Below are positions 44,990 to 52,383 of a DNA stretch of 64,000 bases, in pieces. Under the pieces are notes generated by a model. It worked only from the letters and a program-made list of their open reading frames with translations. It did not search any database and was not told the DNA's origin. A program made the translations under genes and the position numbers. Positions within the stretch are counted from its first letter, which is position 1. Every line of letters starts with the position of its first letter. Source of the stretch: Mesorhizobium sp. WSM2240 (GTDB lineage Bacteria > Pseudomonadota > Alphaproteobacteria > Rhizobiales > Rhizobiaceae); contig NZ_CP159253.1 in NCBI RefSeq assembly GCF_040438645.1, positions 2,418,001 to 2,482,000 on the forward strand, given 5' to 3'.

Positions 44990-45064
44990 TGGCTCCCCGG
45001 GCCGGATTCGAACCAGCGACCAACCGGTTAACAGCCGGTTGCTCTACCACTGAGCTACCGGGGA
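44990..45064 (-). tRNA. tRNA-Asn(GUU), attachment site of element 2
   Basis: The minus-strand 75-nt cloverleaf is complete: acceptor TCCCCGG/CCGGGGA, D-arm GCTC/GAGC, anticodon stem ACCGG/CCGGT around CTGTTAA (GTT), T-arm with TTCGAAT, discriminator G and encoded CCA. The last 14 bases are duplicated at 32125-32138. Integration keeps this gene whole, unlike element 1. Confidence 0.96.
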
Positions 45065-45317
45065 ACAGAGGCTCGCGTGAACGAGGGTGCCTATAGCAAA
45101 CCAATTTCGGCTTTGCAAAGCGGCATTCGCTATTTTTCGCGCGAATTTTGGCGCAATCTCTGTGGCATTGGAGCGCAAGGGCCATCATATGATGCGGGGG
45201 CGCGATCGCGGCTCCGTCCGTCATGCAAATGGCATAGCGCCGATCGGGAGAGCCGAAATCAGCAGCCGTCACCACATTCCCCGCCGCAGGATACCGCTTT
45301 TCGGGCGCGAGCTGGCG

Positions 45318-45518
45318 ATGCCGCAATCGCGCAGACTGCGCATTGCAATCGGCATGCTGCTGGTGATTCTCGGCATTCTGGGGTTCCTGCCGGTGCTCGG
45401 CTTCTGGATGATGCCCCTCGGCGTCCTCATACTGTCCTACGAATTCGCGACGGTGCGACGGTTTCGCCGGCGCAGCGTCGTCTGGTGGGAACGCCGCAAG
45501 CGGCCGCCTGGCGAATAG
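45318..45518 (+). CDS. Small two-helix membrane protein with basic tail
   Basis: The 66-residue protein starts MPQSRRLRIAIGMLLVILG, has two hydrophobic segments (IGMLLVILGILGFLPVLGF, MMPLGVLILSY) and ends in a basic tail RRFRRRSVVWWERRKR. Rhizobial proteins of this form are uncharacterised. The frame is open to 45087, but this start places the first helix near the N-terminus. It is the only gene between the two integrated elements. Confidence 0.65.
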   Translation: MPQSRRLRIAIGMLLVILGILGFLPVLGFWMMPLGVLILSYEFATVRRFRRRSVVWWERRKRPPGE

Positions 45519-45643
45519 GGCCCGTTTGCGGGAATGGCGGACGCCGGATGCTCGTGCCGGCCGTTTTTTTAATCAGCAAAGGCGCTTGTCGCTCCGAATA
45601 CCCTCTGTTAACAGAGCCAACCGTAGAACGCCGGCAGCGGCGA

Positions 45644-45717
45644 GGCCTCGTGGCGGAGTGGTTACGCAGAGGACTGCAAATCCTTGCACCCCGGTTCGAT
45701 TCCGGGCGAGGCCTCCA
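45644..45717 (+). tRNA. tRNA-Cys(GCA), attachment site of element 3
   Basis: The 74-nt gene has acceptor GGCCTCG/CGAGGCC, anticodon stem GAGGA with TCCTT around CTGCAAA (anticodon GCA), T-arm CCCGG/CCGGG with TTCGATT, discriminator T and encoded CCA. An integrase gene ending 33 bp downstream and pointing toward it marks it as a prophage attachment site; the other junction is outside the window. Confidence 0.95.
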
Positions 45718-45749
45718 ACCTGCCACACCTTGGCAGTCAAGCCGTTGTT

Positions 45750-46967
45750 CTACTTAGATTTTTTCTCAGCAGTAGGCGTCTGGAACTCCACCCCCGTCTC
45801 AGGGTGTGGCAGCATGTTCCCGATTTCGCCCCAATCGATGCGGGCGACTGCCTGTCTGGCTAGCTTCGCCTGCTGCTTCTGGCGGGTATAGATCTTGGAC
45901 GTCTTGCCGTCCTTCCAGCCGAAGAAACCGTCGAGCATGGAATCGGTCGCCTCGGCCTCCGACAGCGCGGTGGCGAGGCCCTTGCGCACCGAATGTGCCG
46001 AGCAGTGAGGTAGGCCCGCCTGATCGAACCAGGCCGAAATGCGCTGGCCGAGCCCCTTCACAGAATAGGGATCGCCGTATTCGGTCATGAGATAGTTCAT
46101 GCCTTTGACCGGATGCCAGGCGAGCACCGCTTCAAGCACCGGATGGATCGGAAGCACCAGCGTCACCGGCGCGCGGTTGCGGTTCTTGAACAGGCGCAGA
46201 GTGAACTGGTCGCCGCGGCGGTGCTGCGGGCCGAGCACGGCGACGTCGGAAACGCGGATCCCGGTGTACATCAACAGTACTAGCGCCAGTACCGCCTTGG
46301 AGCGCACGCCGTGGTGGCGGATATATTGCTCGATCTCGTGGTCCCGTAGCGTGTGGTGGCCGTCCGTGACCTGCCTGAAGGGCAAGACGAGACGGGCGAG
46401 GTTCTGCGCGACGATGCGCTCCGGCTTGCCGTCCTTGCCCGGCCGGGTTGTCTCGAATACCTGGCGCAGGATCTTCAGGCGCTCGTCTGCGGCGAATGGC
46501 GTGTCCTTCTTACGGTCGCGCAGCACCTCGAGGTTGGCGACGTCGACCGCGGCGATCGGCATCGAGGCGAAGATACGGCTGTCGCCCGGCTTCACCGGTT
46601 CGAGCAGCATCGATTCGATAATCTGGCGGCGCTTCACCTGCGTTGTTTCGTCGAGCGTCTTGTAGGGCTGCGAGGCGAGATAGGCGACGCATAGGGCGCG
46701 GAAGGTTCCGGCCTTAGGCGGTCCAAGTAGGTTCTCCGGTTCGGCCGGCGGCTTCTCGCCCTTGTCGAGCTTGCGGCGCTCGACCCAGTAGGCTTTCGAA
46801 AATTCTTCGCTGTCGGGATCGTTGGGCAGGCGGGCGAGGCGGACGCCGTCGACGCGGAAATAGTAGCGCATGCGGCCATGCCGCGACCGGTTCTTCTCGA
46901 TGAAGGGCAGGTCAATCGTGGCCACTTCGTCCCGATCCTGCCGGAGGGTCACGCCTGCGCCCTCCAT
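45750..46967 (-). CDS. Tyrosine-recombinase integrase of element 3
   Basis: The 405-residue integrase has the catalytic Arg in LMYTGIRVSDVAVL, the HSVRKGLATAL box, and FFGWKDGKTSKIYTR, in which Trp takes the usual second His place and Tyr is the nucleophile. It overlaps the AlpA-like gene by 19 bp. It lies directly after tRNA-Cys, its likely attB. Confidence 0.93.
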   Translation of the reverse strand: MEGAGVTLRQDRDEVATIDLPFIEKNRSRHGRMRYYFRVDGVRLARLPNDPDSEEFSKAYWVERRKLDKGEKPPAEPENLLGPPKAGTFRALCVAYLASQPYKTLDETTQVKRRQIIESMLLEPVKPGDSRIFASMPIAAVDVANLEVLRDRKKDTPFAADERLKILRQVFETTRPGKDGKPERIVAQNLARLVLPFRQVTDGHHTLRDHEIEQYIRHHGVRSKAVLALVLLMYTGIRVSDVAVLGPQHRRGDQFTLRLFKNRNRAPVTLVLPIHPVLEAVLAWHPVKGMNYLMTEYGDPYSVKGLGQRISAWFDQAGLPHCSAHSVRKGLATALSEAEATDSMLDGFFGWKDGKTSKIYTRQKQQAKLARQAVARIDWGEIGNMLPHPETGVEFQTPTAEKKSK

Positions 46968-47200
46968 TCGTCGGGTGCGCCGGCCGTCTCCGGCTCAACG
47001 CCGTCAATAGGCCATTCCGACATCGCCGCGTCAATCTCGGCGATGCGCCAGAACATGCGCTTGTGCCAGCGTCGGGGAGGCGGCAGGCTGCCGTCGGCCA
47101 CCATGGCGTCGACGGTGTTGGGGCTGACGCCGAGCGCCAGTGCCACCTCGGCCCGGTTGAGGCCGAGCCGCGGCACGTTGGGCTGACCGATTGATTTCAC
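46949..47200 (-). CDS. AlpA/MerR-like excisionase
   Basis: The 83-residue protein has LNRAEVALALGVSPNTVDAMVADG and PPPRRWHKRMFWRIAEID, a winged-helix DNA-binding pattern of phage excisionases. GTG 47200 overlaps the preceding gene stop, supporting this short form. Confidence 0.8.
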   Translation of the reverse strand: MKSIGQPNVPRLGLNRAEVALALGVSPNTVDAMVADGSLPPPRRWHKRMFWRIAEIDAAMSEWPIDGVEPETAGAPDEWRAQA

Positions 47201-47544
47201 GGGCGGACTTCCTCGCAAACCGGTTTGTTCGCCAGTTCGAGCAGCACGTCGGCGTGGCATGGCTCGCCAGGCTTGCACCAGCAAGCGAGATTCTTGCCGC
47301 GCAGTTTGAATTGAATCTCTGGTTCACGGCCCTGACGTAGCAACTTGGAGAGATATCGCTCGACTGCCGTGTCCGGATCCGTCGTGCCACCGGTCCGAGC
47401 GTCGACCATGCCGACGCGATAGGGATTGCCCCACCTCGTCGGTCTGGCGACGTTCACCGCATCGAGGCCGTTGATCTCACGCGAATGCGCCTGCAGATCG
47501 AAGCCGCGACGGCGGGACAAGCGAAGGCGGACAGGGCTGGTCAC
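47197..47544 (-). CDS. DUF4326 protein
   Basis: The 115-residue protein has RLRLSRRRGFDLQAHSRE, VARPTRWGNPYRVG and the C-terminal LACWCKPGEPCHADVLLELA typical of DUF4326. Two Cys and a His suggest metal binding. Found mainly in phages; role unknown. GTG 47544 overlaps the upstream stop. Confidence 0.85.
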   Translation of the reverse strand: MTSPVRLRLSRRRGFDLQAHSREINGLDAVNVARPTRWGNPYRVGMVDARTGGTTDPDTAVERYLSKLLRQGREPEIQFKLRGKNLACWCKPGEPCHADVLLELANKPVCEEVRP

Positions 47545-47747
47545 GGCTTCGCCTCCTTGGCGGGAGAGGCGGGGAGCGGGATGATGCGAACAAGGACGAC
47601 TCGTCCGGGCCACTGGCGTTCAAGCCATTCCCGATCAGTTTTGGGAGGGTACATGACGGCCTTTTCAAGCGAAAACGGTTCGTCCTTAAAATGCCGGCTC
47701 AGAACCGCCCATGCCTCAACTGGTTTTAGATCAACATCCTTGTTCAT
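47541..47747 (-). CDS. Hypothetical phage protein
   Basis: 68 residues, MNKDVDLKPVEAWAVLSRHF..., no recognised family. Four-base overlaps on both sides support it as part of the leftward operon. Its tail PASPAKEAKP resembles the tail of the 194-residue protein encoded at 47905-48489 (PASPAKEGKP). Confidence 0.55.
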   Translation of the reverse strand: MNKDVDLKPVEAWAVLSRHFKDEPFSLEKAVMYPPKTDREWLERQWPGRVVLVRIIPLPASPAKEAKP

Positions 47748-47908
47748 TTGCCTTGTTCCCCGTCACTGGCCGCTTCCTCCAGCGCATCGTTCCTGGCTGT
47801 GGAGAGGGCGGCGATGGCTTCGTCAATGGTCGCGGCTTGGTTGTAACCGTAGTCGCCAACGAAGAAAGTCTTAATGGCTTCCAACCGCGCTATCAGTTCC
47901 TTGCTCAT
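47744..47908 (-). CDS. Hypothetical small acidic protein
   Basis: 54 residues, MSKELIARLEAIKTFFVG..., helical and acidic. It is start-stop coupled to its neighbours. No family recognised. Confidence 0.5.
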   Translation of the reverse strand: MSKELIARLEAIKTFFVGDYGYNQAATIDEAIAALSTARNDALEEAASDGEQGK

Positions 47909-48489
47909 GGCTTGCCCTCCTTGGCGGGAGAGGCGGGACGTTTCGTCCACGTCCTTTCGATGAACGTTAGAAGTTCATGCGCGTCTTCCACAGACCACGG
48001 CTCACGGAACAGAGCTTCGCAGACGGCATCTTTGTGTTTCGCCTCAGACCAGTCGCCCCGGCTTCGATCCCATCCCGCCCAATCGGAAAGTCCATCCGCC
48101 ACCGCATTAGCGAGGGGAAGTGCGGCGTAGAGGGGGCGAACTTCATGCCCCTGCTCTTGATAATGTGGAATGTCCTCCACGTGGACCAGCAGCCACCCAT
48201 CGAAAGGATGATTGCGCTGCCAAGCCACCACCTCCCCAGCGACTGCCGGGGGAGAGGCGAGGGCGGCGAGGATGCGGCGCTCGTAATCGGCTTGGGCTGC
48301 GGCCTTGGCTTCCGGTAGGGCCGCCCCTACACCCAGCCGAGCGGCATACCTAAACCACTCGTATCCGGCTCCCGTCAGTTGAATGGCATAGGCGCCAGCA
48401 GAAGACTGCGCGCGCCATATGTCGCTGCTTCCTCGCCCGATGCCCTGATGGAAACTCCACTCAAGCGGCTTCACGACAGGGTTGCTCAT
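47905..48489 (-). CDS. Hypothetical phage protein
   Basis: The 194-residue protein begins SNPVVKPLEWSFHQGIGRGS, with GAYAIQLTG and LGVGAALPEAKAAAQADYERRI, a pattern seen in many phage early proteins of unknown role. The second half holds GEVVAWQRNHPFDGWLLVHV. The start is ATG 48489. Confidence 0.65.
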   Translation of the reverse strand: MSNPVVKPLEWSFHQGIGRGSSDIWRAQSSAGAYAIQLTGAGYEWFRYAARLGVGAALPEAKAAAQADYERRILAALASPPAVAGEVVAWQRNHPFDGWLLVHVEDIPHYQEQGHEVRPLYAALPLANAVADGLSDWAGWDRSRGDWSEAKHKDAVCEALFREPWSVEDAHELLTFIERTWTKRPASPAKEGKP

Positions 48490-48493
48490 TGGC

Positions 48494-48589
48494 TCAATCC
48501 TTTCCGAAAGTGATGCCAGTCCCAAAACCAGTTAGCCAAGCGACTATAATGGCGGCCACAAGCGGCCAATCGACAGGTTCGAGGCTCAT
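48494..48589 (-). CDS. 31-residue membrane peptide
   Basis: The ORF encodes MSLEPVDWPLVAAIIVAWL followed by TGFGTGITFGKD. One helix spans the membrane. Its ATG overlaps the stop of the Lar gene (ATGA) and it ends 4 bp before the next ATG, which argues that it is translated. Confidence 0.6.
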   Translation of the reverse strand: MSLEPVDWPLVAAIIVAWLTGFGTGITFGKD

Positions 48590-49302
48590 TGGCTCACATC
48601 CTTGCTTTCGAGGAACTGGCGGGCGATCTGCTTGATGTAAGCGGGGTCGTTCGCTATCTGGTGGGCCATTCCGCTAAGTTTGTTGCCCGCTGCTTCGGCG
48701 TCATTTCGCATAGCCGTTAGTGGGTCCGCGATCTGCTTCAGCACCTTCCCCGCCTCGGCCAGTTTGCGCTCGGCTGCTTCGGCGCGGGCTTCGACCCGCT
48801 GGAGAGCAGGCAACCTGTCAACGGGCAAATCGGGCCGGTCGCGAAGAACAGCGTTCCGAGCTACCATCTCGTCGTGATTGGCCTTCCAGTGATCCCGCTC
48901 TGCCGCGTTCGCCCTGACCAATGCGATGAGGGCGACGATGGCGTCGGCGGCTTTCAGCATTACTTCTGCGCCATCCGGTAGAAACGGGCTCGGCGGGTTA
49001 TTCCAACGCGTGTACGTGTCCTGCAACCGCTCCGGCAGCCCGCGTTCCATTTCCGCCAGCCATTCCGGCTCGCCTGATGAGGGGGTGAGGGTGGCGGCTG
49101 CTTCAAGGGCACGACGGTTCCATGCGGCGTAGCATTGCTTTATGGGCGTCACCGGGTCGATGTTGTTTTCAGGGAAGGGCACGCTTGGCCCTTGCGCGCC
49201 GCAGAAGCACCACACCGAAATGCGGTCTCGCGAAGCGCCTTGAGCCACGTTCCTGCTCCCGCAAAACGGGCAGGGCTTCAGCGCCTGTTCTTCGGTCGGC
49301 AT
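48586..49302 (-). CDS. Lar-type restriction alleviation protein
   Basis: The 238-residue protein has the Lar zinc motif at its N-terminus, LKPCPFCGSRNV with SVWCFCGAQGP and KQCYAAWNRRA. Short Lar proteins of the Rac prophage modulate type I restriction. Here a long helical C-terminal part (ADAIVALIALVRANAAERDH..., RVEARAEAAERKLAEAGK) is added. Anti-restriction is inferred from the domain. Confidence 0.8.
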   Translation of the reverse strand: MPTEEQALKPCPFCGSRNVAQGASRDRISVWCFCGAQGPSVPFPENNIDPVTPIKQCYAAWNRRALEAAATLTPSSGEPEWLAEMERGLPERLQDTYTRWNNPPSPFLPDGAEVMLKAADAIVALIALVRANAAERDHWKANHDEMVARNAVLRDRPDLPVDRLPALQRVEARAEAAERKLAEAGKVLKQIADPLTAMRNDAEAAGNKLSGMAHQIANDPAYIKQIARQFLESKDVSQ

Positions 49303-49303
49303 G

Positions 49304-49480
49304 CTAATGCTCCTCCTCAGCCTTCGGGCAATCGGCTTCGAAGCCGAAGAAGGGATGGTCGACCAGGTCGCAGGCAACGGCCATGCCGCAGGCCTGACAC
49401 TCTTCGACATGCTCAGTCAGCGTCTGGCCGCAGCGCGTCTCGCCGCCCTTGCAGGCGCGGGTTTCGTCGGGACCGGTCAA
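49304..49480 (-). CDS. Small Cys-rich (zinc-ribbon-like) protein
   Basis: The 58-residue product starts at TTG 49480, which overlaps the upstream stop. It contains ACKGGETRCGQTL and VEECQACGMAVACD, likely zinc ligands. Function unknown. Confidence 0.5.
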   Translation of the reverse strand: MTGPDETRACKGGETRCGQTLTEHVEECQACGMAVACDLVDHPFFGFEADCPKAEEEH

Positions 49481-49827
49481 AGCAGCCTCCCTTGCTGTGG
49501 TGATACCGGCTCGCTGGCCGCGCCGAAGCCGCGCGCCCTGTTGGCCGCGATCTGGTCGAGTATCTTCTGATTGCCGCGCAGCTTGGCGACGTGTTCGCTC
49601 GGCCCATACTTGTCCGTCTCGATCGCGCCGGCTTCGACGGCCAGTGCTCGCTTTGACTGAGCTATGTCGAAATGCACCCACGAAGCCTTGGGCGGCTGCT
49701 GGAGCCATTTCCGATTGACGCCAATGCGATCTGCCATGGCAAGCAGCTCGTCGAGCGTATCGGCCCACATGTGGCACATGATCAGCCGGCCGAAAGGGCG
49801 ACGGGCATTGTCGACATAGACAGCCAT
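49477..49827 (-). CDS. DUF4031 protein
   Basis: The 116-residue protein MAVYVDNARRPFGRLIMCHM... with ADTLDELLAMADRIGVNRKW and HFDIAQSKRALAVEAGA matches DUF4031, frequent in phages. Role unknown. ATG 49827 overlaps the preceding stop. Confidence 0.85.
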   Translation of the reverse strand: MAVYVDNARRPFGRLIMCHMWADTLDELLAMADRIGVNRKWLQQPPKASWVHFDIAQSKRALAVEAGAIETDKYGPSEHVAKLRGNQKILDQIAANRARGFGAASEPVSPQQGRLL

Positions 49828-50075
49828 CAGCGTGGCACCTCGCCGGTTTCGACCATGACCGGTGGGTGAGCCGTGCCTAGAACACGCAGGATGATCGGTG
49901 CGCCGGCATTGATCGCCTCGATCTCCTTCGGCGTGGGAAACCATGCGGTTTCCATGGCAGGCGTTCCTTCACCGCCGACGGTGCAGTTGATAACGACATC
50001 GCGCAGCGGAAGGCCGATATAGCCTTGCGACTTGCCGAGGATCCGGGTGGCGCCCTGAATATGTCCGATCTGCAT
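49827..50075 (-). CDS. Hypothetical phage protein
   Basis: 82 residues beginning MQIGHIQGATRILGKSQGY, with FPTPKEIEAINAGAPIILRV. The middle resembles short phage proteins of unknown function that contain an ILRVLG segment. Coupled to both neighbours. Confidence 0.6.
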   Translation of the reverse strand: MQIGHIQGATRILGKSQGYIGLPLRDVVINCTVGGEGTPAMETAWFPTPKEIEAINAGAPIILRVLGTAHPPVMVETGEVPR

Positions 50076-50428
50076 TACGCCCAGCCCTCCAGATCGTCCG
50101 CGTCGTCAAGAACGGCGTCGATCATCTTCTCGTCGACAACGGTCTCGACGATCAGCCGCGCCAGCCTGTTCGGATGCATATTGCGGCGCGCGGCGTGCGG
50201 GCCAAGCATGTCGAGCACGTCCATCGGAAAGAGGACGGTGCGGCACAGCTCCTCGACCGGACGCGGCTTACGTGGCCGGCCGGCCGAGTGCTCCAGCGCG
50301 GTAACTGTGCTTTCATTGATGCCGATCCGCTGCGCGATCTCGCGCGTCGACAGTCGCTGCGCTCGCAGCGCGAGCACGGCATCGGTTCTGCTTGGATAGC
50401 CGAGAGTTGCCTTTCGCGCGCCCATCAT
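50075..50428 (-). CDS. Helix-turn-helix protein
   Basis: The 117-residue protein has a sigma-like HTH (QRLSTREIAQRIGINESTVT) followed by a C-terminal helical part (HPNRLARLIVETVVDEKMID). A GcrA- or Hin-like DNA-binding role is possible. ATG 50428 overlaps an upstream stop. Confidence 0.65.
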   Translation of the reverse strand: MMGARKATLGYPSRTDAVLALRAQRLSTREIAQRIGINESTVTALEHSAGRPRKPRPVEELCRTVLFPMDVLDMLGPHAARRNMHPNRLARLIVETVVDEKMIDAVLDDADDLEGWA

Positions 50429-50517
50429 GCCCACCCTTCCAGAAATTTGCAGATGGCGGCATAGGCTTGGCCGCGCTCGTCCGTGTCGTCAGCCCAACCT
50501 TCGATCTCGGCGGCCAT
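50425..50517 (-). CDS. Possible small ORF, start uncertain
   Basis: The frame ends EIEGWADDTDERGQAYAAIC, then KFLEGWA, and its TGA overlaps the next ATG. The only ATG in frame is at 50517 (30 residues). CTG 50544 would give a longer product, and an ATG at 50556 is in another frame and stops at once. Either an unusual start or a broken gene. Confidence 0.3.
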   Translation of the reverse strand: MAAEIEGWADDTDERGQAYAAICKFLEGWA

Positions 50518-50553
50518 CTTGGCCGCGTCGAGCAGCTGCTCAGTGTTCCGTCT

Positions 50554-50787
50554 TCATGACACCGCGCCCCAGCTGTAGCCGGCTGCGAAGGCGCAAACAC
50601 CGAGCAGGATTATAGAACCGATCAGGATCTTCTCGACGGTGCCGTAGATCGAGCTTTCGGGTTCCCTGTAGGAGACCGGGACGTGGTCAAGCGGCGGACC
50701 TTCCTCGCGGCGCGGCCGTGGTTCGGCAATCTCAACATCCGCAGCGCGCTCGCGGTGGAAGTTGCAGAGGCGATCGAGCGGGCTCAT
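50554..50787 (-). CDS. Single-pass membrane protein
   Basis: 77 residues: a soluble Arg/Glu-rich N-terminus and a C-terminal hydrophobic segment VEKILIGSIILLGVCAFAAG. A tail-anchored topology is likely. Coupled by ATGA to the small gene upstream. Confidence 0.65.
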   Translation of the reverse strand: MSPLDRLCNFHRERAADVEIAEPRPRREEGPPLDHVPVSYREPESSIYGTVEKILIGSIILLGVCAFAAGYSWGAVS

Positions 50788-50924
50788 TGCAGCACCGCAA
50801 AGCCGGACGCCATGACAGTGAACATGACGATGATCGCGAATATGAGCGAGGTGAGGCTGTCGCCGTGGCGCTCGACTGGCTCAGCAGCTCGAGCGTATTT
50901 GCTGGCGAAGGTTCCGAGGTGCAT
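50784..50924 (-). CDS. 46-residue membrane peptide
   Basis: The ORF reads MHLGTFASKYARAAEPVERH, then a membrane segment SLIFAIIVMFTVMASGFAVL. GGAGAGAGCA precedes the ATG. Its stop overlaps the next start. It is the first gene of the leftward operon after the regulatory region. Confidence 0.65.
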   Translation of the reverse strand: MHLGTFASKYARAAEPVERHGDSLTSLIFAIIVMFTVMASGFAVLQ

Positions 50925-51077
50925 TGCTCTCTCCTCGTGAATGACACGGCGGAGAGTGCATCACATTCACATAACGGTCAAGCTGGAATGTGAATGACAT
51001 GAACCTAACAGGCGGAACAAAGGAATCGCCCGGCGTTAATCATTGTTTAACCGATACGCCGCCCGGCTGTGGATAAC
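50925..51077. promoter_or_regulatory. Leftward operon promoter/operator region
   Basis: It contains CACATTCAC (50962-50970) and GTGAATGACA (50990-50999), the latter the reverse complement of TGTCATTCAC found at 52119-52128 in the repressor-Cro spacer. The phage repressor probably controls the leftward early promoter here. Confidence 0.5.
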
Positions 51078-51347
51078 TTAATCGCCTGGCGCCTGTCCCT
51101 TGGCCAGGATCGAGCCAACTTTTACGAGCAATTCGCCCAACTCTCGCCGGTCGTCGTCGCTCACCGACGCAATGGGTCGTAAGAGTTCGGCGAGATGTGA
51201 AGCGGGATCAGGAGCGAAGGACTGCTCCAAGCGCGCCACAATTTCCGCGTTCATGCTGCGCCCCGCATCGGCTCGTGCGTGCGCCAGTTTCACCTTCAAG
51301 GGCTTCGGCAATCGCAAATTGTGGCGGAGATCGTCGGTGTTCGGCAT
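51078..51347 (-). CDS. Arc-family ribbon-helix-helix protein
   Basis: The 89-residue protein has the Arc/MetJ pattern DLRHNLRLPKPLKVKLAHA followed by AGRSMNAEIVARLEQSF. It should bind DNA as a dimer of dimers. ATG 51347 is preferred to the upstream TTG. It lies between the leftward operon and the repressor, as expected for an early regulator. Confidence 0.82.
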   Translation of the reverse strand: MPNTDDLRHNLRLPKPLKVKLAHARADAGRSMNAEIVARLEQSFAPDPASHLAELLRPIASVSDDDRRELGELLVKVGSILAKGQAPGD

Positions 51348-51497
51348 TCCGAGTTTATGGCCCAACGGGCGTTAAGCCGGAATGGAGCAAAAGTGGTAGA
51401 AATGTGCCATAGGTGTGCCATTATGAGGCGAGGGCATGAATGTGCAATTGACTCACCGGCTAGGAAGAATGTTCCATAGCTTCGGCAACAAGAAAAA

Positions 51498-51758
51498 ATG
51501 TGGCAGGGAATAGTCTTGGGCAACAACTTTACGGAAAACCCGATCGTTCGGCGGCGATCGGTTTTGGTAGCGCTACTCGCAGCAACGGCGCTCAAACCCA
51601 CATTAGCGGAAGCGACGATGGATCCGTATGAGCGGATCAGTCGAGACGCCAAGGCGCTGGCGGCGTCAATGGCGGCACTGCACGGCGGGGAGTGGCAGGT
51701 TTGTGTGAACCATGATGCTGAGTTCGCGCTGATTCGCCCCGGCCGCGCTTCTACCTGA
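51498..51758 (+). CDS. Hypothetical protein with signal-like N-terminus
   Basis: 86 residues; a twin-Arg-like RRRSVLVALLAATALKPTLA segment is followed by MDPYERISRDAKALAASMAA. It overlaps the 3' end of the repressor gene by 8 bp and is on the opposite strand from its neighbours. No family recognised; start uncertain. Confidence 0.45.
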   Translation: MWQGIVLGNNFTENPIVRRRSVLVALLAATALKPTLAEATMDPYERISRDAKALAASMAALHGGEWQVCVNHDAEFALIRPGRAST

Positions 51759-52077
51759 GACTGGCGACAAGTATCTCACGCACTCTTTCGCGGTCTTTGC
51801 CTTCGAGCTTCTCGGCTTGATTGAAGAGCGGCCAAAAACTGTTATTTGCTTTTGGGTTCACGGCTATGAGTTGTGCCGGCGTGGATTTATAGATTTCCGC
51901 TGCGGCCTCAAGAATGCGCTGAGAATAGGGGCTCTTCGCCCCTTCGATCTTCGACAGGAGCGTGCGCGAGACCTGGAGACGCGCCGCTGCGGTCTCTTGA
52001 TCGAGGCCGGCAACTTCCCGCCATTCCTTGAGGAACGTCCGGTCGAGCTGGCGTAGGGGTTTCTTTACGGGAGCCAT
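51751..52077 (-). CDS. XRE-family repressor (CI-like)
   Basis: The 108-residue protein has an HTH_3 domain: REVAGLDQETAAARLQVSRT and LLSKIEGAKSPYSQRILEAA. It lacks a LexA-type peptidase, so induction must be by another route. It is divergent from a Cro-like gene with a 96-bp spacer full of repeats, the classical lysogeny switch arrangement. Confidence 0.8.
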   Translation of the reverse strand: MAPVKKPLRQLDRTFLKEWREVAGLDQETAAARLQVSRTLLSKIEGAKSPYSQRILEAAAEIYKSTPAQLIAVNPKANNSFWPLFNQAEKLEGKDRERVREILVASLR

Positions 52078-52173
52078 ATTCACATTTTCGCATTGGGCTG
52101 CGCGTGGGTCCATGCAATGTCATTCACAGTGTGCTTGACATTCACGTTCATGACATTCACATTCCGCGTCAAC
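52078..52173. promoter_or_regulatory. Repressor/Cro divergent operator region
   Basis: TGACATTCAC occurs at 52136-52145 and 52151-52160 (15-bp period) and TGTCATTCAC at 52119-52128; ATTCACATT is at 52078-52086. TTGACA (52135-52140), a -35 candidate for the rightward promoter, lies inside the first copy, so a bound repressor would block it. Confidence 0.65.
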
Positions 52174-52383
52174 ATGACCAAGTTGGCCGAACATCTCATC
52201 CAAACGGATACTACGGACGCCGCTCTCGCGGCCAAGGTCGGCTGCGACCGCTCGATGATCACAAAAATTCGCGCCGGCAAGGCGGCGCCGTCGCTGCGGT
52301 TGGCTGCGGCGATAGCTCGCGAGACTGGCGTTTCCATCGAATCGCTGCTCCCGTCCGACAATTTTCCAGAGGCTGCCGAATGA
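52174..52383 (+). CDS. Cro-like XRE regulator
   Basis: The 69-residue protein has HTH residues DAALAAKVGCDRSMITKIRA and a helical tail LRLAAAIARETGVSIESLL. ATG 52174 is chosen; the frame runs to 52093 through the operator and is not likely to be translated there. It is divergent from the repressor. Confidence 0.78.
   Translation: MTKLAEHLIQTDTTDAALAAKVGCDRSMITKIRAGKAAPSLRLAAAIARETGVSIESLLPSDNFPEAAE

Larger units (their letters stand above)
32125..45003. mobile_element. Element 2: capsid-encoding phage-satellite-like island at tRNA-Asn, 12.9 kb
   Basis: The ends are defined by the 14-bp repeat TGGCTCCCCGGGCC at 32125-32138 and 44990-45003; the right copy is the 3' end of an intact tRNA-Asn. 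Contents are primase-helicase, iteron-like repeats, TerS, TerL, OLD-like ATPase, portal, protease-capsid fusion, gpW-like joiner, DUF2190 protein and integrase. Tail, baseplate, lysis and recognisable repressor genes are absent. That content matches capsid-forming phage-inducible islands, which borrow tails from helper phages. A deleted prophage is the alternative. Confidence 0.85.

Noticed and set aside
43377..45053. 558-codon plus-strand frame over the integrase
   Set aside because: It is antisense to a protein with all integrase motifs and has shadow-like composition.
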